The notes under the pieces are model-generated. The model was given only the letters and a program-made list of their open reading frames with translations. It had not been told where the DNA came from and ran no database searches. The position numbers and the translations under genes were made by a program. From NCBI GenBank assembly GCA_021397835.1, contig JAJFZO010000087.1, forward strand, positions 3,968,001 to 4,032,000: a DNA stretch of 64,000 nucleotides, read 5' to 3'. This DNA comes from Moringa oleifera. Taxonomy: Eukaryota > Streptophyta > Magnoliopsida > Brassicales > Moringaceae. Of the stretch, positions 48,996 through 60,262 are shown one piece after another (the stretch's first letter is position 1; each line of letters starts with the position of its first letter).

Positions 48996-49440
48996 CACTA
49001 ATTTTTTTTTTCATACTGCACTTTTTATCAACTAGCTCAATATACTAATTCTTCTTGATACTACGTATTTTATCAACATATCAATTTCATCAATACACTT
49101 CAATGTAACATCTCAAATTTTCTTAACAAAAATTATGTGACAACATATATTATGATAGTTATTTCAATACTATTAACACATTTCAATAAAATCTAGCACA
49201 TCACCACCACTATTTTCATTAGAACACACTTCAATAGTGCCAACACACTTCAATACAATCTAACATATTGCCACAACTTTTTTTTATCGTAACACATTTC
49301 AATACTACCTAACACCACCATCACTTCTTTCATTCACAACACATTTTAATATAATTTAACAAATATTCATCGCTCCTTTCGTAATAATACACTTCAACAT
49401 AACACATTCTTATCGCTATTTTTAAAATATAATAAATCAT
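48996..49440 (-). repeat. Subterminal repeat array and possible end of the outer CACTA element
   Basis: CACTA at 48996-49000 starts a region with five or six units of AACACACTTCAATACA followed by ATCTAACATAT and CCACCACTTTTTTCATT, about 45-65 bases apart. Subterminal arrays at CACTA ends have this form. It is on the 3' side of the minus-strand transposase that follows. Confidence 0.5.
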
Positions 49441-49779
49441 AATTCTCATTCATAAAAACATCCAGTTATGTATGAAACATATGGAGCAAAATCAATTTAT
49501 AAATTAACACTAGTTCAAGTACTTACAATTCTCATTCATAAAAACATCCACATCTAAAGCTATGAAACTCCTATATTTTATTGGTGGGAGCCTCAAATAT
49601 TCCAACTCATCCATAAAAGACAAGATATATTTCTTTATAAGAATGGTTTTGAAGCTCTTCCATTTTATTTAGCAGATAGGAGTACATATGCCTTCAAAGT
49701 CACATGAATGTCATTTGTCCCCTATAAAACATAATCACATAAATTAATCAATATAAATCATGAGCAAATAATTAAATTT

Positions 49780-52270
49780 TAAATGTAAATACTTTATATT
49801 TAATAAAACATCTCGAAATTATTTCTCAAATCATACTCTTCAACTCATTAGGGATTGTATACCAGTTATTGAGCGTAATAAACACTATATGATGTATAAT
49901 AACACCAATATAATTGTTCATCATTGCACCATACTTCCCAATGGGTTATCCTTTGTCATTCAATTAGACTGGTCTCTTTTCTCCCATCAATCTAAGCTTA
50001 ACAACATCACGTATACTAGTACTGCCTCATTTTTTATGTTTTCATGAGTCATCAACTGACTAATATGATGAATCAATTAAATCTTCAAATTAAATACAAA
50101 AAATTAACATTATATATTTATAAAATATAAAAAGTTAATAATAAATAAAAATTGACATGTAAGGACTTAATTCATGAAGAAAAACAAATGAAATAATTAT
50201 AAAGCATCTATAAAGTTAAAGATTACCCATCCAGTTAGTCAAACTCATAATCCTTCACCATTTTCCCTAGCATATGCTACCACATTGTCAAGTATTTGAT
50301 CAAACAATTCAACAAATGGCAAATTGTTACAAAAAAGGGGATGTGTTCCATATTGGTGTCACCCAAATCATCTTTTTCATCATAGAATTTTGAGTTATTG
50401 ACATTATAAGTGATTATTTTATGTCAATTAGATTTTCGATATAAAATATTTGTTTCACTTATGAAGGCAGTATAAATTGATCATTTTTGTGTCCAATCCA
50501 ATTAAGGTCAACATAGATAACTTATAGATCATCAACTTTAACACCATTACTATTCTCAAGCCAATCACATTTGAAAATCGAGACTCTAAATATCATGTAA
50601 GCGAGCTCTCATATCTCTTGTATTATCCCATAAAATGTCATATCACCATACATTGAATTTTTATCTTTTACACTAAAAATTTACCTGGTGTTAACTATTA
50701 AAGTGACTCCATTATGTTGGTGCATGAGTTGTCACTTTCTTTTGTGTAGAAACGACAACATTGATGATGTACCTAGAATACTTGATTATTACAAATTGAG
50801 GCCCATGAGCAATCTATCGTAAAGTTGATGAGATGTTATGTCTATACATTAAAGTTGACATTAAACCTATATTAAATAGTATATTAGATAAACTATTATG
50901 GGAAAATATGGTTTAATGATGGGCAAATGTAAACATTCTTACTCGTGTACACAACTAAATAATAAATGTGAGACTATGTTATCATGCAACCATTTACGTC
51001 TTTTCGACTTCATAGGATTGTCAATAGTGAATTAGTTTACATATTTATTGCATGATAGGTATAATTTGTCAATATTTGAAATTGTCTTTGATGTGGTATA
51101 ATCAATGGATTGTAAATATTACCTTATATAAGGTTAAACTTCACTTTTACTAATTAAAACAATATAAATAAGCTTGTTGAAAAAAAATTATGGTGAACTT
51201 GTTCAACACATCCACCAGCTAAAGGTCTTCTATTTTAAGGTAAATGTTCAAATACATTCTTCCTTAAAGGACTTTCAATCATATCCATATAGAATAAATA
51301 ATCTACGCAAAATTCTAATGTCAAGCATATTACGGTTTTGAAAATAACCTTTTAACATTTTTGTATATCTTTTAAATGGAATATCCACTATAAAATACGC
51401 AAGACTATAAATTTCACTTCACTAACAAAGTGAACAGTTAGATGGACATAACATTAAAGAAGCTTAGAGGAAAGTGTTTCTCCAATATGCATAATGTTAT
51501 CACAAGTTCACGTTAGATTCCATCTGATTTTGAAATATCTACTACCTTCTTACACAGCAAATTAAAGAACATACAAAGTCTAATTAGAGCATATTTGACA
51601 TGTTTGGGCAACATCACTTATAAAGCAATAAGTAAGAGTTATCACATTATGGTACAATGCGACTTCAACTCATATAATTTTAAGTCTTCCATGGACACGA
51701 GATATTTAATATTTGAAGAATACCCCTTTGACACTTTAATTTGACTAAGCATTTATAAAATCTCCTTTTTTCGTCTTTAAAAAATGTGTACAATGCAAGT
51801 GGTAGAAATGTATAGTTATTGTGATATTGTGGTACCAATTTACACCTTAATCCCATCTTTTGATGATTCATTCTAGTAGATAACCTATTTTTAGATTTTC
51901 TTTTTTTTTTTTTTTGCAATATCAAGCAATGTACCTATAAGAACATCACACAAATTCTTTTCTATATACATGATATCAAGTACATATCTAACAAGCAGGG
52001 ACTTCAGGTATAGTAAGTCAAAGAAAATTGATCTCTTCTTCCAACACTATGAAACTATAATTTCATCTATTCCATTTTTTTAGCTTTCACTATGAATTTG
52101 TCAAACCCTAACCTGGTAAAGACTTTTTCACCAATTAATGGTTGTAGAGCAACTTTAAGCTTCCCTATTAAAGGCCGTCTTTTGTTTACAATAAAGATGA
52201 TATCATGGTAAGAATCCTCTATATCTAATATATGACATTTTCTTACTATATTGTAAATGAACTGCATGGG
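49780..52270 (-). pseudogene. CACTA (En/Spm) TNP2-type transposase, C-terminal part
   Basis: Read from 52270 down. The first part is a piece ending YSKK and GFLP, then KKRSIFFDL and YIEKNLCDVLIGTLLDI. Next is DUF4218-type sequence, an open frame at 51925-51680 (KSKNRLSTRMNHQKMGLRCK, LPLALYTFFKDEKRRFYKCL). The DUF4216 part is near 50760-50380 (YGDMTFYGIIQEI, FRVSIFKCDWLENSNGVKVD, NDQFIL and KQIFYIEN). A Transposase_24-like piece (NPLGSMVQ and LLRSITGIQSLMS) lies near 50040-49780. Many stops are present. Its N-terminal half lies at 60263-61545, separated by the nested insertion 52271-60257. Confidence 0.85.
52266..52270. repeat. Target-site duplication ATGGG (left copy)
   Basis: Identical to 60258-60262. 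It flanks the LTR array that begins TG at 52271 and ends CA at 60257, the 5-bp duplication expected of LTR-element insertion. Confidence 0.85.
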
Positions 52271-52562
52271 TGATCTAAATCAAAAAGCATCATCAAAATA
52301 TGTACTATATGGGTCAATCATAGGATGTAAGAAGATTTGTTACAGAGCTTGATATGAGTCAAGGTTTGTTGCAGTATATTTATACTTTCCAAAAGTGGTT
52401 AATTGTATTTGTTATTATTTGCTTTCTAGTAAAGAATATTTGTTATAGAGCTTAATGCAGGTCAAAATTTACTATAATATATTTATACTTTCCAAAGTGG
52501 ATCTCTGTATCACAGCTTTCTTGATATTGGGTTTCGTGGGTTTCTTGGCATGGTTCATATCA
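52271..52562 (+). repeat. LTR1 of the array
   Basis: Starts TGATCTAAATC, ends ATATCA. Aligns with LTR3 over TACTATATG, GTAAGAAGATTTGTT and the last 45 bases. A central portion is missing compared with LTR3. Confidence 0.7.
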
Positions 52563-52978
52563 ATATCTTTCTTGAATCATGGGTCTCATAAGTTCTTAAC
52601 AGGGTTCATATCAGTAGGTATTAGTGCTAGTTTTAGTTTGAGGTTTGCTTATCATTTTTTAATATTTTATTTTTAATTTAGAATTAGTTCTTTCTCAGCT
52701 TAACGCAAAAAAAAAAAAAAAACCATTAAGCTTTAGATTATGTTGCCAAAATTGAAAACAATGTAAAAAGAAAAGGTAGTAGCTTTGAGTTATGTTGCAA
52801 AAGAAAAAAATAATATGAACAAAAGAAATGAAAAAGTAATAGTGTTGAGTTATGTTGAACAAAAAAAATTATGATACACAAATTAAAAAAAATGTTTGTT
52901 AAAGCAATATGGGTGATATTTTCAATTCGTCCCATTACTTGAAAATTTGAGGACAAATCTTTTTCAAAAGAGAGGAAA

Positions 52979-53028
52979 TGATACGAACAAAAGAGCATCA
53001 CCAAAAGATTAATTACATAGGCCAATTA
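52979..53028 (+). repeat. LTR2, left fragment
   Basis: Starts TGATACGAACAAAAGAGCAT after a polypurine tract and stops at the AATTA duplication where the inner element entered. It continues at 58965. Confidence 0.8.
53024..53028. repeat. Target-site duplication AATTA (left copy)
   Basis: Perfect match to 58960-58964. LTR3 carries a single uninterrupted AATCAC at the equivalent place, confirming that this is a duplicated target. Confidence 0.85.
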
Positions 53029-53039
53029 CATTACAACAA

Positions 53040-53345
53040 AATCGATTTTTAATGACGCTTAATAGATGACAGTTTTAACAAAAAGGTCATTAAATATGGA
53101 TTAATTATGAATCGAAAATATGAGATAACGGTTTTATTATAAATCTTCACATAAATTAAACCTTTCTTATCAGATTTTATAAAACCAACGTTAAAAGAAT
53201 TCATTTCACATCGATTCTTCAAACTAATGTGAAATTTAGAAAATTTAACGTCGACTTTTATGAAAACCGATGTTAAAAGACATGCATTTCATGTTAGTTT
53301 GAAGAACCAACGTGAAATTAAAGTTTTTACATTGGTTCCTTATGA
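53040..53345 (+). repeat. Left subterminal repeats of the inner CACTA-like element
   Basis: Alternating inverted units such as AACCAACGTGAAAT with ATTTCACATCGATTCTTC, and ATGAACCAACGT with ACATTGGTTCCTTAT. A related block recurs inside at 54975-55090. Confidence 0.65.
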
Positions 53346-54974
53346 ACCAACGTATGAACATGGAGTTATGTAATGTGGCATATCTTATTGTCCTAAGCCT
53401 CATTTTATGTTTTTTTTTTTTTTGGTGAGTATCATTCTAGTTCTTAGTGGCCGTACTTAATTTGTAATTACACACAAGACAAATGAAAGTTACTTTTGGA
53501 TGTCTAAGTTAGTTTTGGAATCACAATTGGTTAGCTAGCAAGTAAGTGATGACATTGGAGGTAGTTCATAGTTTTAATCACAAGAATACAACTCTGGAAT
53601 TGGAATACTATGCAATGTCGACAATGAGACACAAGCAAAAGAATCTATAAAGTTAGACTTCATAAATTTATCAAGGTTTATCATGTTTGTCAATTTAAAA
53701 TCTTAGGTACTTATTAGTTTTTATCCTTTGTTAAGATTATTTGATAAGAAAAAAAAAACTGCCTTCTAAATTTGATTCTTGCTGTTAACATATTGGTGGC
53801 TCCTATGCAGAGAAAAAAGATTTATTAATAAATATTTAATTCCAACTGCAAAATAAATGGTTGAAAATGGGTGCTTAGGGCAGATGATATATATGCTAGG
53901 CTAAGCCTCCATTGTCTCATTAAATTATGACCTGCTCACACTTTTTTAAGTTTCTAGATATACTTCCAATTTTTCTCTTTGTTTAGGTAGAGCCATGAAC
54001 AGTGACAGAAAAGCCATAGTTCTTTTTTTTTTTTTTTTTTTGCAATTAAGACCTGAGAAAAAACATCAATGTTATTTTAGTCTATATATAAAAAATAAGG
54101 TGAGCATTTGATTAATTCGATCGATTCAATTTAAAAATTTTAAAAATTAAATTAATTGGATTTCATAAAAAAAATCAAAAACTGATGAAATATAAAAAAT
54201 AATTGATTAAATCGAATGAATCAAAAATTTATTTAAATTTAAATTTTATATTTTTAAAAAATAAATTATTATTAACAAAATTAATTAATCATTAAAATTA
54301 AAATCTATTTTTCGATAATTAAAAATAAATTTAACTGAAAACAAATCTAAAAAATTAATTTATAAATTGATTTAAAATAAAAAATTAAAAAACCAAACCG
54401 AGTTAACCGAAATCAATTTAGTTTATTGGTTTTTTCGATTTTAACTGAATTATTCTCACTTGCAATAGGTTTGGTAGTGACATGTATCATATCGTTGCAT
54501 GGATAGGATATTCTATATTACTCCCACCAACAATGTCATCTAATCGAAAAACAATTCCTAGTTTATTCCCTTTAAATTTTGTTGATAGCCGGATTAATTT
54601 GTCGTGTGACCAGACCTTTTAGCCTCTCTTATGCTTTTGCAGCAAGTTTCAAGATGGCACAATAAGCACATGAAAATTTTAAGTTTAAGGAGACTTTTGG
54701 ACTTGACAACATTGGGATGACAAATCGGATTATGAACATGTTCTTCAATTCACTGTATTAGAAGATATCATAATTTAGTAATTTCTATGTTAATTTGCAG
54801 TGATTTTCAAGAAATTTTATGTTACTTATGAATAAAATGGGAAATGGTATAGATTAACCAAACTTATAGATTATGTGGGAAATTATCTTTCACGTCAATT
54901 TTTTATTTACCTAATTTATTTTTATATTTAATATGTTTAAAATTAAAGATTTAATTAAAAATAAAAATAATATT

Positions 54975-55090
54975 TAATATCTTCACGTTGATTCATAAGG
55001 AACCAATGTGAAATGGTATCAATTTCACATCAATTCTCTTATGAACCGACATGATAAAAAGACTTCTTTTCGTCAGTTCACTTCACTAAC
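54975..55090 (+). repeat. Internal copy of the left subterminal repeat
   Basis: CACGTTGATTCATAAGGAAC, followed by CAATGTGAAAT and TTTCACATCAATTCTCTTAT, the same family as 53180-53345. It suggests a later insertion or duplication between the two blocks. The stretch 53345-54975 has no recognisable gene. Confidence 0.6.
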
Positions 55091-55829
55091 AAATCGATAA
55101 AAAATGATTTTTATTTAAGGATCCCGATACCTAGATTTGGTTATCGAAATCTGAGTATCAGGAACTATTTTTTTCGCTAACTATTTTCTCTTTTTCTCGT
55201 CATCCCATTTTCCTCATGTTGGTGTGCTTCTTCATCACCATTATCCTTCGTTGGTGTGCTTTCTCATCGTTCATTGATTCTCTTCTCTAGCCGATTTCCA
55301 ATGAAGTGAGACGGTCTTTGATTTGTCCTCGATCCTCAACCAATCCATTTGTCGGATCCCTAACTAATCCATTCATCAGCCACCTATTTAAGTGTAACCT
55401 CTCCTATTTTTAAAGATCTATTCCTCCTTGCATAATAAATATATAAATCTTCCTCCATTTTTTTTTTTTTTGAGATCTCAAATGTTTTAATAGAGTGAGG
55501 AGAAACGTGAGTAAAGAGAGATGTACATACATATTGCCTATGAAAAGTTTAATCTATGGTGTATTTGATATTGTACTCTTTGATTTATATATGGGTATGT
55601 TACTTCTTGTGTAAGTAACTTAATTTATGGGTACTTTAATGTTTGATTTGTTCAAGTTTTTGAATGTTCAATTTGTATGATGTAAATGGGATTGTTAATT
55701 TTCAATTGGTATATGGATATATTGATATATAGATATAAGGATTTTTAATGTGTATATAAATATATGGGTATGTTAGTGTTCAATGTACATATGAGTTTCT
55801 TAAGTTTCATTATGTAAGGGTATATTAAT

Positions 55830-56510
55830 TAGAAGCTAATTAAGTAATTAGATATTAATTTGATGGTTAGTTATAAATCAAGAAATTATATGTTAATTAA
55901 TTAGTTTGTAACTAATTAATTTGACTCTAATTTGATGTTAGTTTGATAATTAATTAATTAGAGATTTTTTAATAATTAAATGTGAATTAGATTTTAATTA
56001 AATATTAATTAGATAAATAATTAATAGATGTCAAATAAATGTTATTTACATGGTACTTGAAAATGAATTAATTAAATAGATCATAATTAATTAAGTAGAT
56101 GTTAAATAATTAATTAGATTTTAAATAATTAATTATATATTAGTTAGATGTTTAGATAAAATATAATTAGATGTTTCTTAGTGAATTATATATTTATTAA
56201 TTAATTAGTTAGTAACTAATTAATTTGAGTTTATAATAAGATATTAGTTAGATAATTAATTAATTAATCTTATTTGATTAGAAGGGAATTAGATGTCAAT
56301 TAAATATTAAGTGAATGTTAATTAAATAAATAATTAATTAAGGGAATGTTAAGTAATTAAGTACATGTTAAATAATTAATTAGATTAATTAATTAGTTAG
56401 TAACTAACTATTTTTAATTTATAATTAGATGTTAATTAGATAATTAATTAAATGAATATTTTTTAATTGATTAGATGTAAAATAATTAATTAAATTAATT
56501 CTTGTTGACT
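55830..56510 (+). repeat. AT-only minisatellite
   Basis: Dozens of short units based on TTAATTAGATGTTAATTAG and TAACTAATTAATTTGA. It lies inside the inner CACTA-like element. The stretch 55090-55830 is non-coding with CT-rich patches. Confidence 0.8.
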
Positions 56511-57235
56511 AGAGTTTAATGTCAAGTATGCATTTTAATCTTCTTTTTTGATAGATTTTTTAAAAATCCATTAACAATTATTTAAAAGTAATGTCGTAGA
56601 ATGACAAAAATATTTTCATATCCTTATCACTTGATTTGATAAATAGTTTTATATTAACAATTGAAGAATAATAACTTATTACTCATTATAATTATTATTA
56701 ATTAAGTTTTAGGGTATTGATTTTTAGATATCGTTTGTGAATTAATAATAAACATTCATGTGTTTCACATGTGTATTGATACAAAATATTTATTATTTCG
56801 TGAAAAATTCGCACAATATTTTCTCTGTTGTTTTTTGAGTACATATCAATAGATTTTAGTGAATATTTTGATATAAAACACTCACTCATATCTATATAAG
56901 TCTTGTACTTAGAGAATTATGAGGATATACTATCAAAATTTTTACAAAATAAAATGAACAATAATTTACATATGTTTCACATAAATGTACATCCCTATAT
57001 AGAGTCCATATGCAGATCACTCACGTTATATTATCTTTATGCTTGTCATGCGATGGACATAAATATAACGATAGCCATTCCGTTGGATGAAATAATTTTT
57101 TATGTTTAAGGCACGATATATATTTGCCAAGATGATTTATAATTAAATGTTATATATATAATTTATATATAAAAGTTAAATGTTATATATAAAATTTATA
57201 ATTATATATGATTGATATTTATCTTTCAGTACTAT

Positions 57236-57642
57236 TAGGATATATGTGGTGATTCAAGCACGAAAATTGTTAAAGAAAAAATTTTAGAAGTTTCATTACT
57301 CAGGTATTATTATAATGCAGTTGAAATTTGGGTTTTTTGTTTTTTTTTAACTTTTATTTGTTAGATTGATATTTTTTTTATATAGTGTCCATGCCAACTC
57401 TCTAATATTGTGTGTGATTATTATGTTATGAAATACATGAGAGACATCATCGAAAGACAAAGTGATACAATCTTTTTTTTTTTTACAAAATAGTAAGTTG
57501 TTTCAATAATTATTTAATTAGTTAATGTGTTTGTTATTAATAACATGTGAATTTATTTATGTTTTTTTATAAGTAGAATTGAATGATAAAGCCATGTACA
57601 CTAAAGCAAAAATAAATCAGTTGAGCAATTGTGACTTCACAT
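57236..57642 (+). pseudogene. Ulp1 (C48) SUMO-protease-like remnant
   Basis: From 57386 the translation is CPCQLSNIVCDYYVMKYMRD then II, the C-terminal catalytic block of Ulp1 proteases (CP.Q....ECGYYVM..M.DI) with the catalytic Gln and Cys kept and Gly changed to Asp. After a probable intron (57470-57573), ELNDKAMYTKAKINQLSNCD then FT and a stop matches the usual .YT.EEI..... end. The His and Asp blocks upstream were not found. Plant CACTA and MULE elements often carry such protease genes. Non-functional as seen. Confidence 0.6.
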
Positions 57643-57886
57643 AGTGTTATTTTAGTGATGCAATAGGAGGTCAATTTTGAGATTGCTTTCTTTTATAGAT
57701 TGAAACATATTGAACATATTTTTGCATTCATTATATAAAAATTCGTTGTTCGATGAATTTCTTATATGATAATGTATTGTACATTTGCGTAATTAAATTT
57801 TGTTAGTATTAATTTGAGTAATTGAGTGAATATCTTGAATGACAATATTTCAATACATTAATTATTATGAGAGTATTATAGTGTTA

Positions 57887-58240
57887 TTTGGTATATTATT
57901 ATTATACTACAAAGTTGAGAAATGAATATGCTGATGTATATTGAAGTGTGATTTGGTAAATTATAGTTGCAATATAGAGAAGTAAAGGTATTGGTGCATA
58001 TTTAAATGTAATTTGGTATATTATTATTGTACTATATAATGTTGGATGAGTGAAAGTGTTGATGTGTATTGGAGTAGTATATTATAGGTATGCAAATTAA
58101 AGTGTGTTATGTCGAAATTGGCACTAATGTTTTTGAATAGTGTATTGTTGGTATGCAAATTGAAGTGTATTTTGTTGAATGTGACGTTGATATGTTGAAA
58201 TGAGGTTTGATGGTGCATCTTAATGTATATGAAGTATAAT
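57887..58240 (+). repeat. ~62-bp tandem array
   Basis: TTTGGTATATTATTATTG recurs at about 57888, 57953 and 58013, then as AGTATATTATAGG near 58076 (steps 65, 60, 62). It is linked by GATGTGTATTGAAGTGTG-like words. Further decayed copies carry GCAAATTGAAGTGTATT. Confidence 0.75.
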
Positions 58241-58489
58241 TGTTATTGATATAGAAATTGCAATACTTTAAAATTAAATTTGATGTATTAATAACGTTTT
58301 AAAATGTAATTATATATATAAAATTTGACATTATTCATATGATTTTATAGGTGAAATTGATGATTATGGTGTAATTGTTATTGTAATAACTGTAATTTGT
58401 AAATTTAGAATTCATAATGTTTTTTTAAAATTTTTAAAAATATAAATATTGCTCTACAATAATTAAAACAAAAATTTTTTAAAAAATGA

Positions 58490-58945
58490 AAACGTTGGAT
58501 GACAATTACAAATAAAACCATCACTAAAATAATGGGCATTAGATGAGGGTTGTGTTTACAACCATCATCTAACATAATTGGATATTAGATGACAGTTTTG
58601 TAGACAATCGTCATCTAATGTAATAAGATATTAGATGATAGTTTTGTACACAACTGTCATCTAATGTAATGAGTATTAGATGGTATTTGTATTCATAACC
58701 CTCATCTTATCCAAGTTAACATTAGATGGCAATTTTACTTAAAATAATCATCTAATGTTGAATTGTATTAAATGACAATCTTCATAAAGCAACATCTAAT
58801 AGTGTAACAATCGTCATTAAAAGTTATATTAGATGACAAGTTTTGCAACTGTCGTGTATTTTGCAAAGCTTTTTTCCGTTGCTTACATAGATGATACTTT
58901 TGCAACCGTCATCTTTAACTTTTTTCAACCATTATTAAAAGCATG
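58490..58945 (+). repeat. Palindromic subterminal repeats at the right end of the inner element
   Basis: Each unit is a near-perfect hairpin: ATTAGATGACAGTTTTGTA facing ACAACTGTCATCTAAT, about 36 bases. Units are spaced about 46 bases apart, with at least four in a row and then looser copies up to the terminus. Confidence 0.85.
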
Positions 58946-58959
58946 TTTTTATTGTAATG

Positions 58960-59446
58960 AATTACAAGATGCAAGAAGCTACAGGGCTTGATGTGAGCGA
59001 AGATTTGTTGTAGAATGTTATGTTTCAAAAGTGATCAATAATGTCTATTATTATTTTCAAGTGTAAAATATTTCTTTTTCGATTTTAAATATTTACTTTT
59101 TACTTTTAAGATATTTACTATTAGGTTTTAGGATACTTATTTTTTGATTTTAGGGTGTAAGCTCTGTTAAAAACAAATTTGGAATGGAATAAAATATTTA
59201 TAAGGTTGCTTCATCTTCCTTAATTCTTTTGAGAACATGTAAAACTTATAGGAGAGTTTGGTGGCATTCTTATTTGACTTCTCAATTGATCCATCTATAA
59301 TTGATTGCGATGTTTTTATTATATCAAGGTCCTTACTTTGATATAAGCAATGGATCACGGTCATCATATAAATCTATTTTCACGATATCTTGGAGATCTA
59401 TCCTAATTTTGGGTCTCACTTTCCTTTGTGAATTGTGCATTAGTCA
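58960..59446 (+). repeat. LTR2, right fragment, with the right AATTA duplication
   Basis: AATTA at 58960-58964 is the second target-site copy. CAAGATGCAAGAAGC then resumes LTR2 in alignment with LTR3 (CAAAATGCAAGAAG). It ends TTAGTCA at 59446. Confidence 0.8.
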
Positions 59447-59711
59447 ATATCGAAGTTAGTCCCAGTCTTATATTCGTCTATCTTTTTTTAAAATATAATT
59501 TCAATTTAAAATTAATTTTTCTTTCTTTGTTCAGTAGACACACATAAAGAAAAGCCATTGAGCTTTCAATTATGCTGCCTAAAAAAAAGGAAAAAGAAAA
59601 ACAATGTGGTACAATGATTAAAAAAAATCCTATTAAAGCAATATGAGTGATATTATTCAATTCGACTCATTACTTGAACATTTGATGACAAATGTTTTTC
59701 GAGAGAGAGAA
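59447..59711 (+). other. Second short internal region of the LTR array
   Basis: Resembles the first internal part (52563-52978) in the AAGCCATTGAGCTTTCAATT, ATTAAAGCAATATG and CGACTCATTACTTG words. It ends in the polypurine tract GAGAGAGAGAA. It encodes no complete protein. Confidence 0.65.
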
Positions 59712-60257
59712 TGATTCGAACAAAAGAGCCTCGTTAAAAGATCTACTATATGAGCCAATCACAAAATGCAAGAAGATTTATTGTAGAACTTGATATGGGT
59801 TAACAACATTTGTTGTAGTATATTTATAGTTTTTAAAGTGATTAACAATATTTGCTATTATTTGCTTTTTAATATAGAATATTTATTTTAATTTAGAATA
59901 TTTACTTTTTGAATTTAGGAGAATCACTTTCTAATTTTATGTCATCTTTTATCCTTATTTAAAAAAAAGTGCAAGCTTTGTAGAAATAACTTTGGAATTG
60001 AATAAAATATTTATGAAGTTCCTTACTTCTTTAGTTCTTTTGAGGATATGTGAACTTATTGGAGATTTCTGTGACGTTACTATTTGACTTACCGATCAAT
60101 CCATTTATAATTGATTATGGCATCTTCATTATACAAAAGTTCTTACTTTGATATAAGTAATGGCTTGCAACCACAATACAAATTTATTTCTAAAAGATCT
60201 TGGAAACCTATCTTGATTTTAGGTTTCACATTTTTTTTTTTGGCGAAGTTTGCATCA
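59712..60257 (+). repeat. LTR3 of the array (546 bp, uninterrupted)
   Basis: Starts TGATTCGAAC, ends TTGCATCA, followed by ATGGG. It serves as the within-window empty site for the inner element: GAGCCAATCACAAAATGCAA is continuous here. Confidence 0.8.
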
Positions 60258-60262
60258 ATGGG
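60258..60262. repeat. Target-site duplication ATGGG (right copy)
   Basis: Matches 52266-52270. See the LTR array. Confidence 0.85.

Larger units (their letters stand above)
53029..58959 (+). mobile_element. 5.9-kb CACTA-like DNA transposon with Ulp1 remnant
   Basis: Left terminus CATTACAACAAAA and right terminus (inverted) CATTACAATAAAA are 13-bp inverted repeats with one mismatch. They are very close to the CACTACAA(G/C)AAAA ends of plant CACTA elements except that both ends have CATTA. Inside are subterminal repeats at both ends, an AT-rich minisatellite, a ~62-bp tandem array and a Ulp1-like protease remnant. No TNP2 transposase was seen inside, so it was probably non-autonomous. It is flanked by AATTA on both sides and inserted in LTR2. 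Confidence 0.78.
52271..60257 (+). mobile_element. LTR-internal-LTR-internal-LTR array inserted in the CACTA transposase
   Basis: Three related LTRs share a TGAT(A/T)CGAAC-like start and a CA end. LTR1 is 52271-52562 (internally shortened). LTR2 is 52979-53028 joined to 58965-59446 after removal of an inserted element. LTR3 is 59712-60257 (546 bp). The internal parts are only about 416 and 265 bases. Each ends in a purine tract (AAAAGAGAGGAAA or GAGAGAGAGAA), preceded by a piece like LEDK from the C-terminus of a chromovirus polyprotein. No gag or pol is present. The small size and shared central LTR resemble tandem TRIM-type arrays. The array is flanked by ATGGG on both sides. Confidence 0.8.

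Noticed and set aside
58024..58218. 64-codon minus-strand frame with repeated FNKIHFNLHTNN-like words
   Set aside because: Translation of the ~62-bp tandem array, not a gene.
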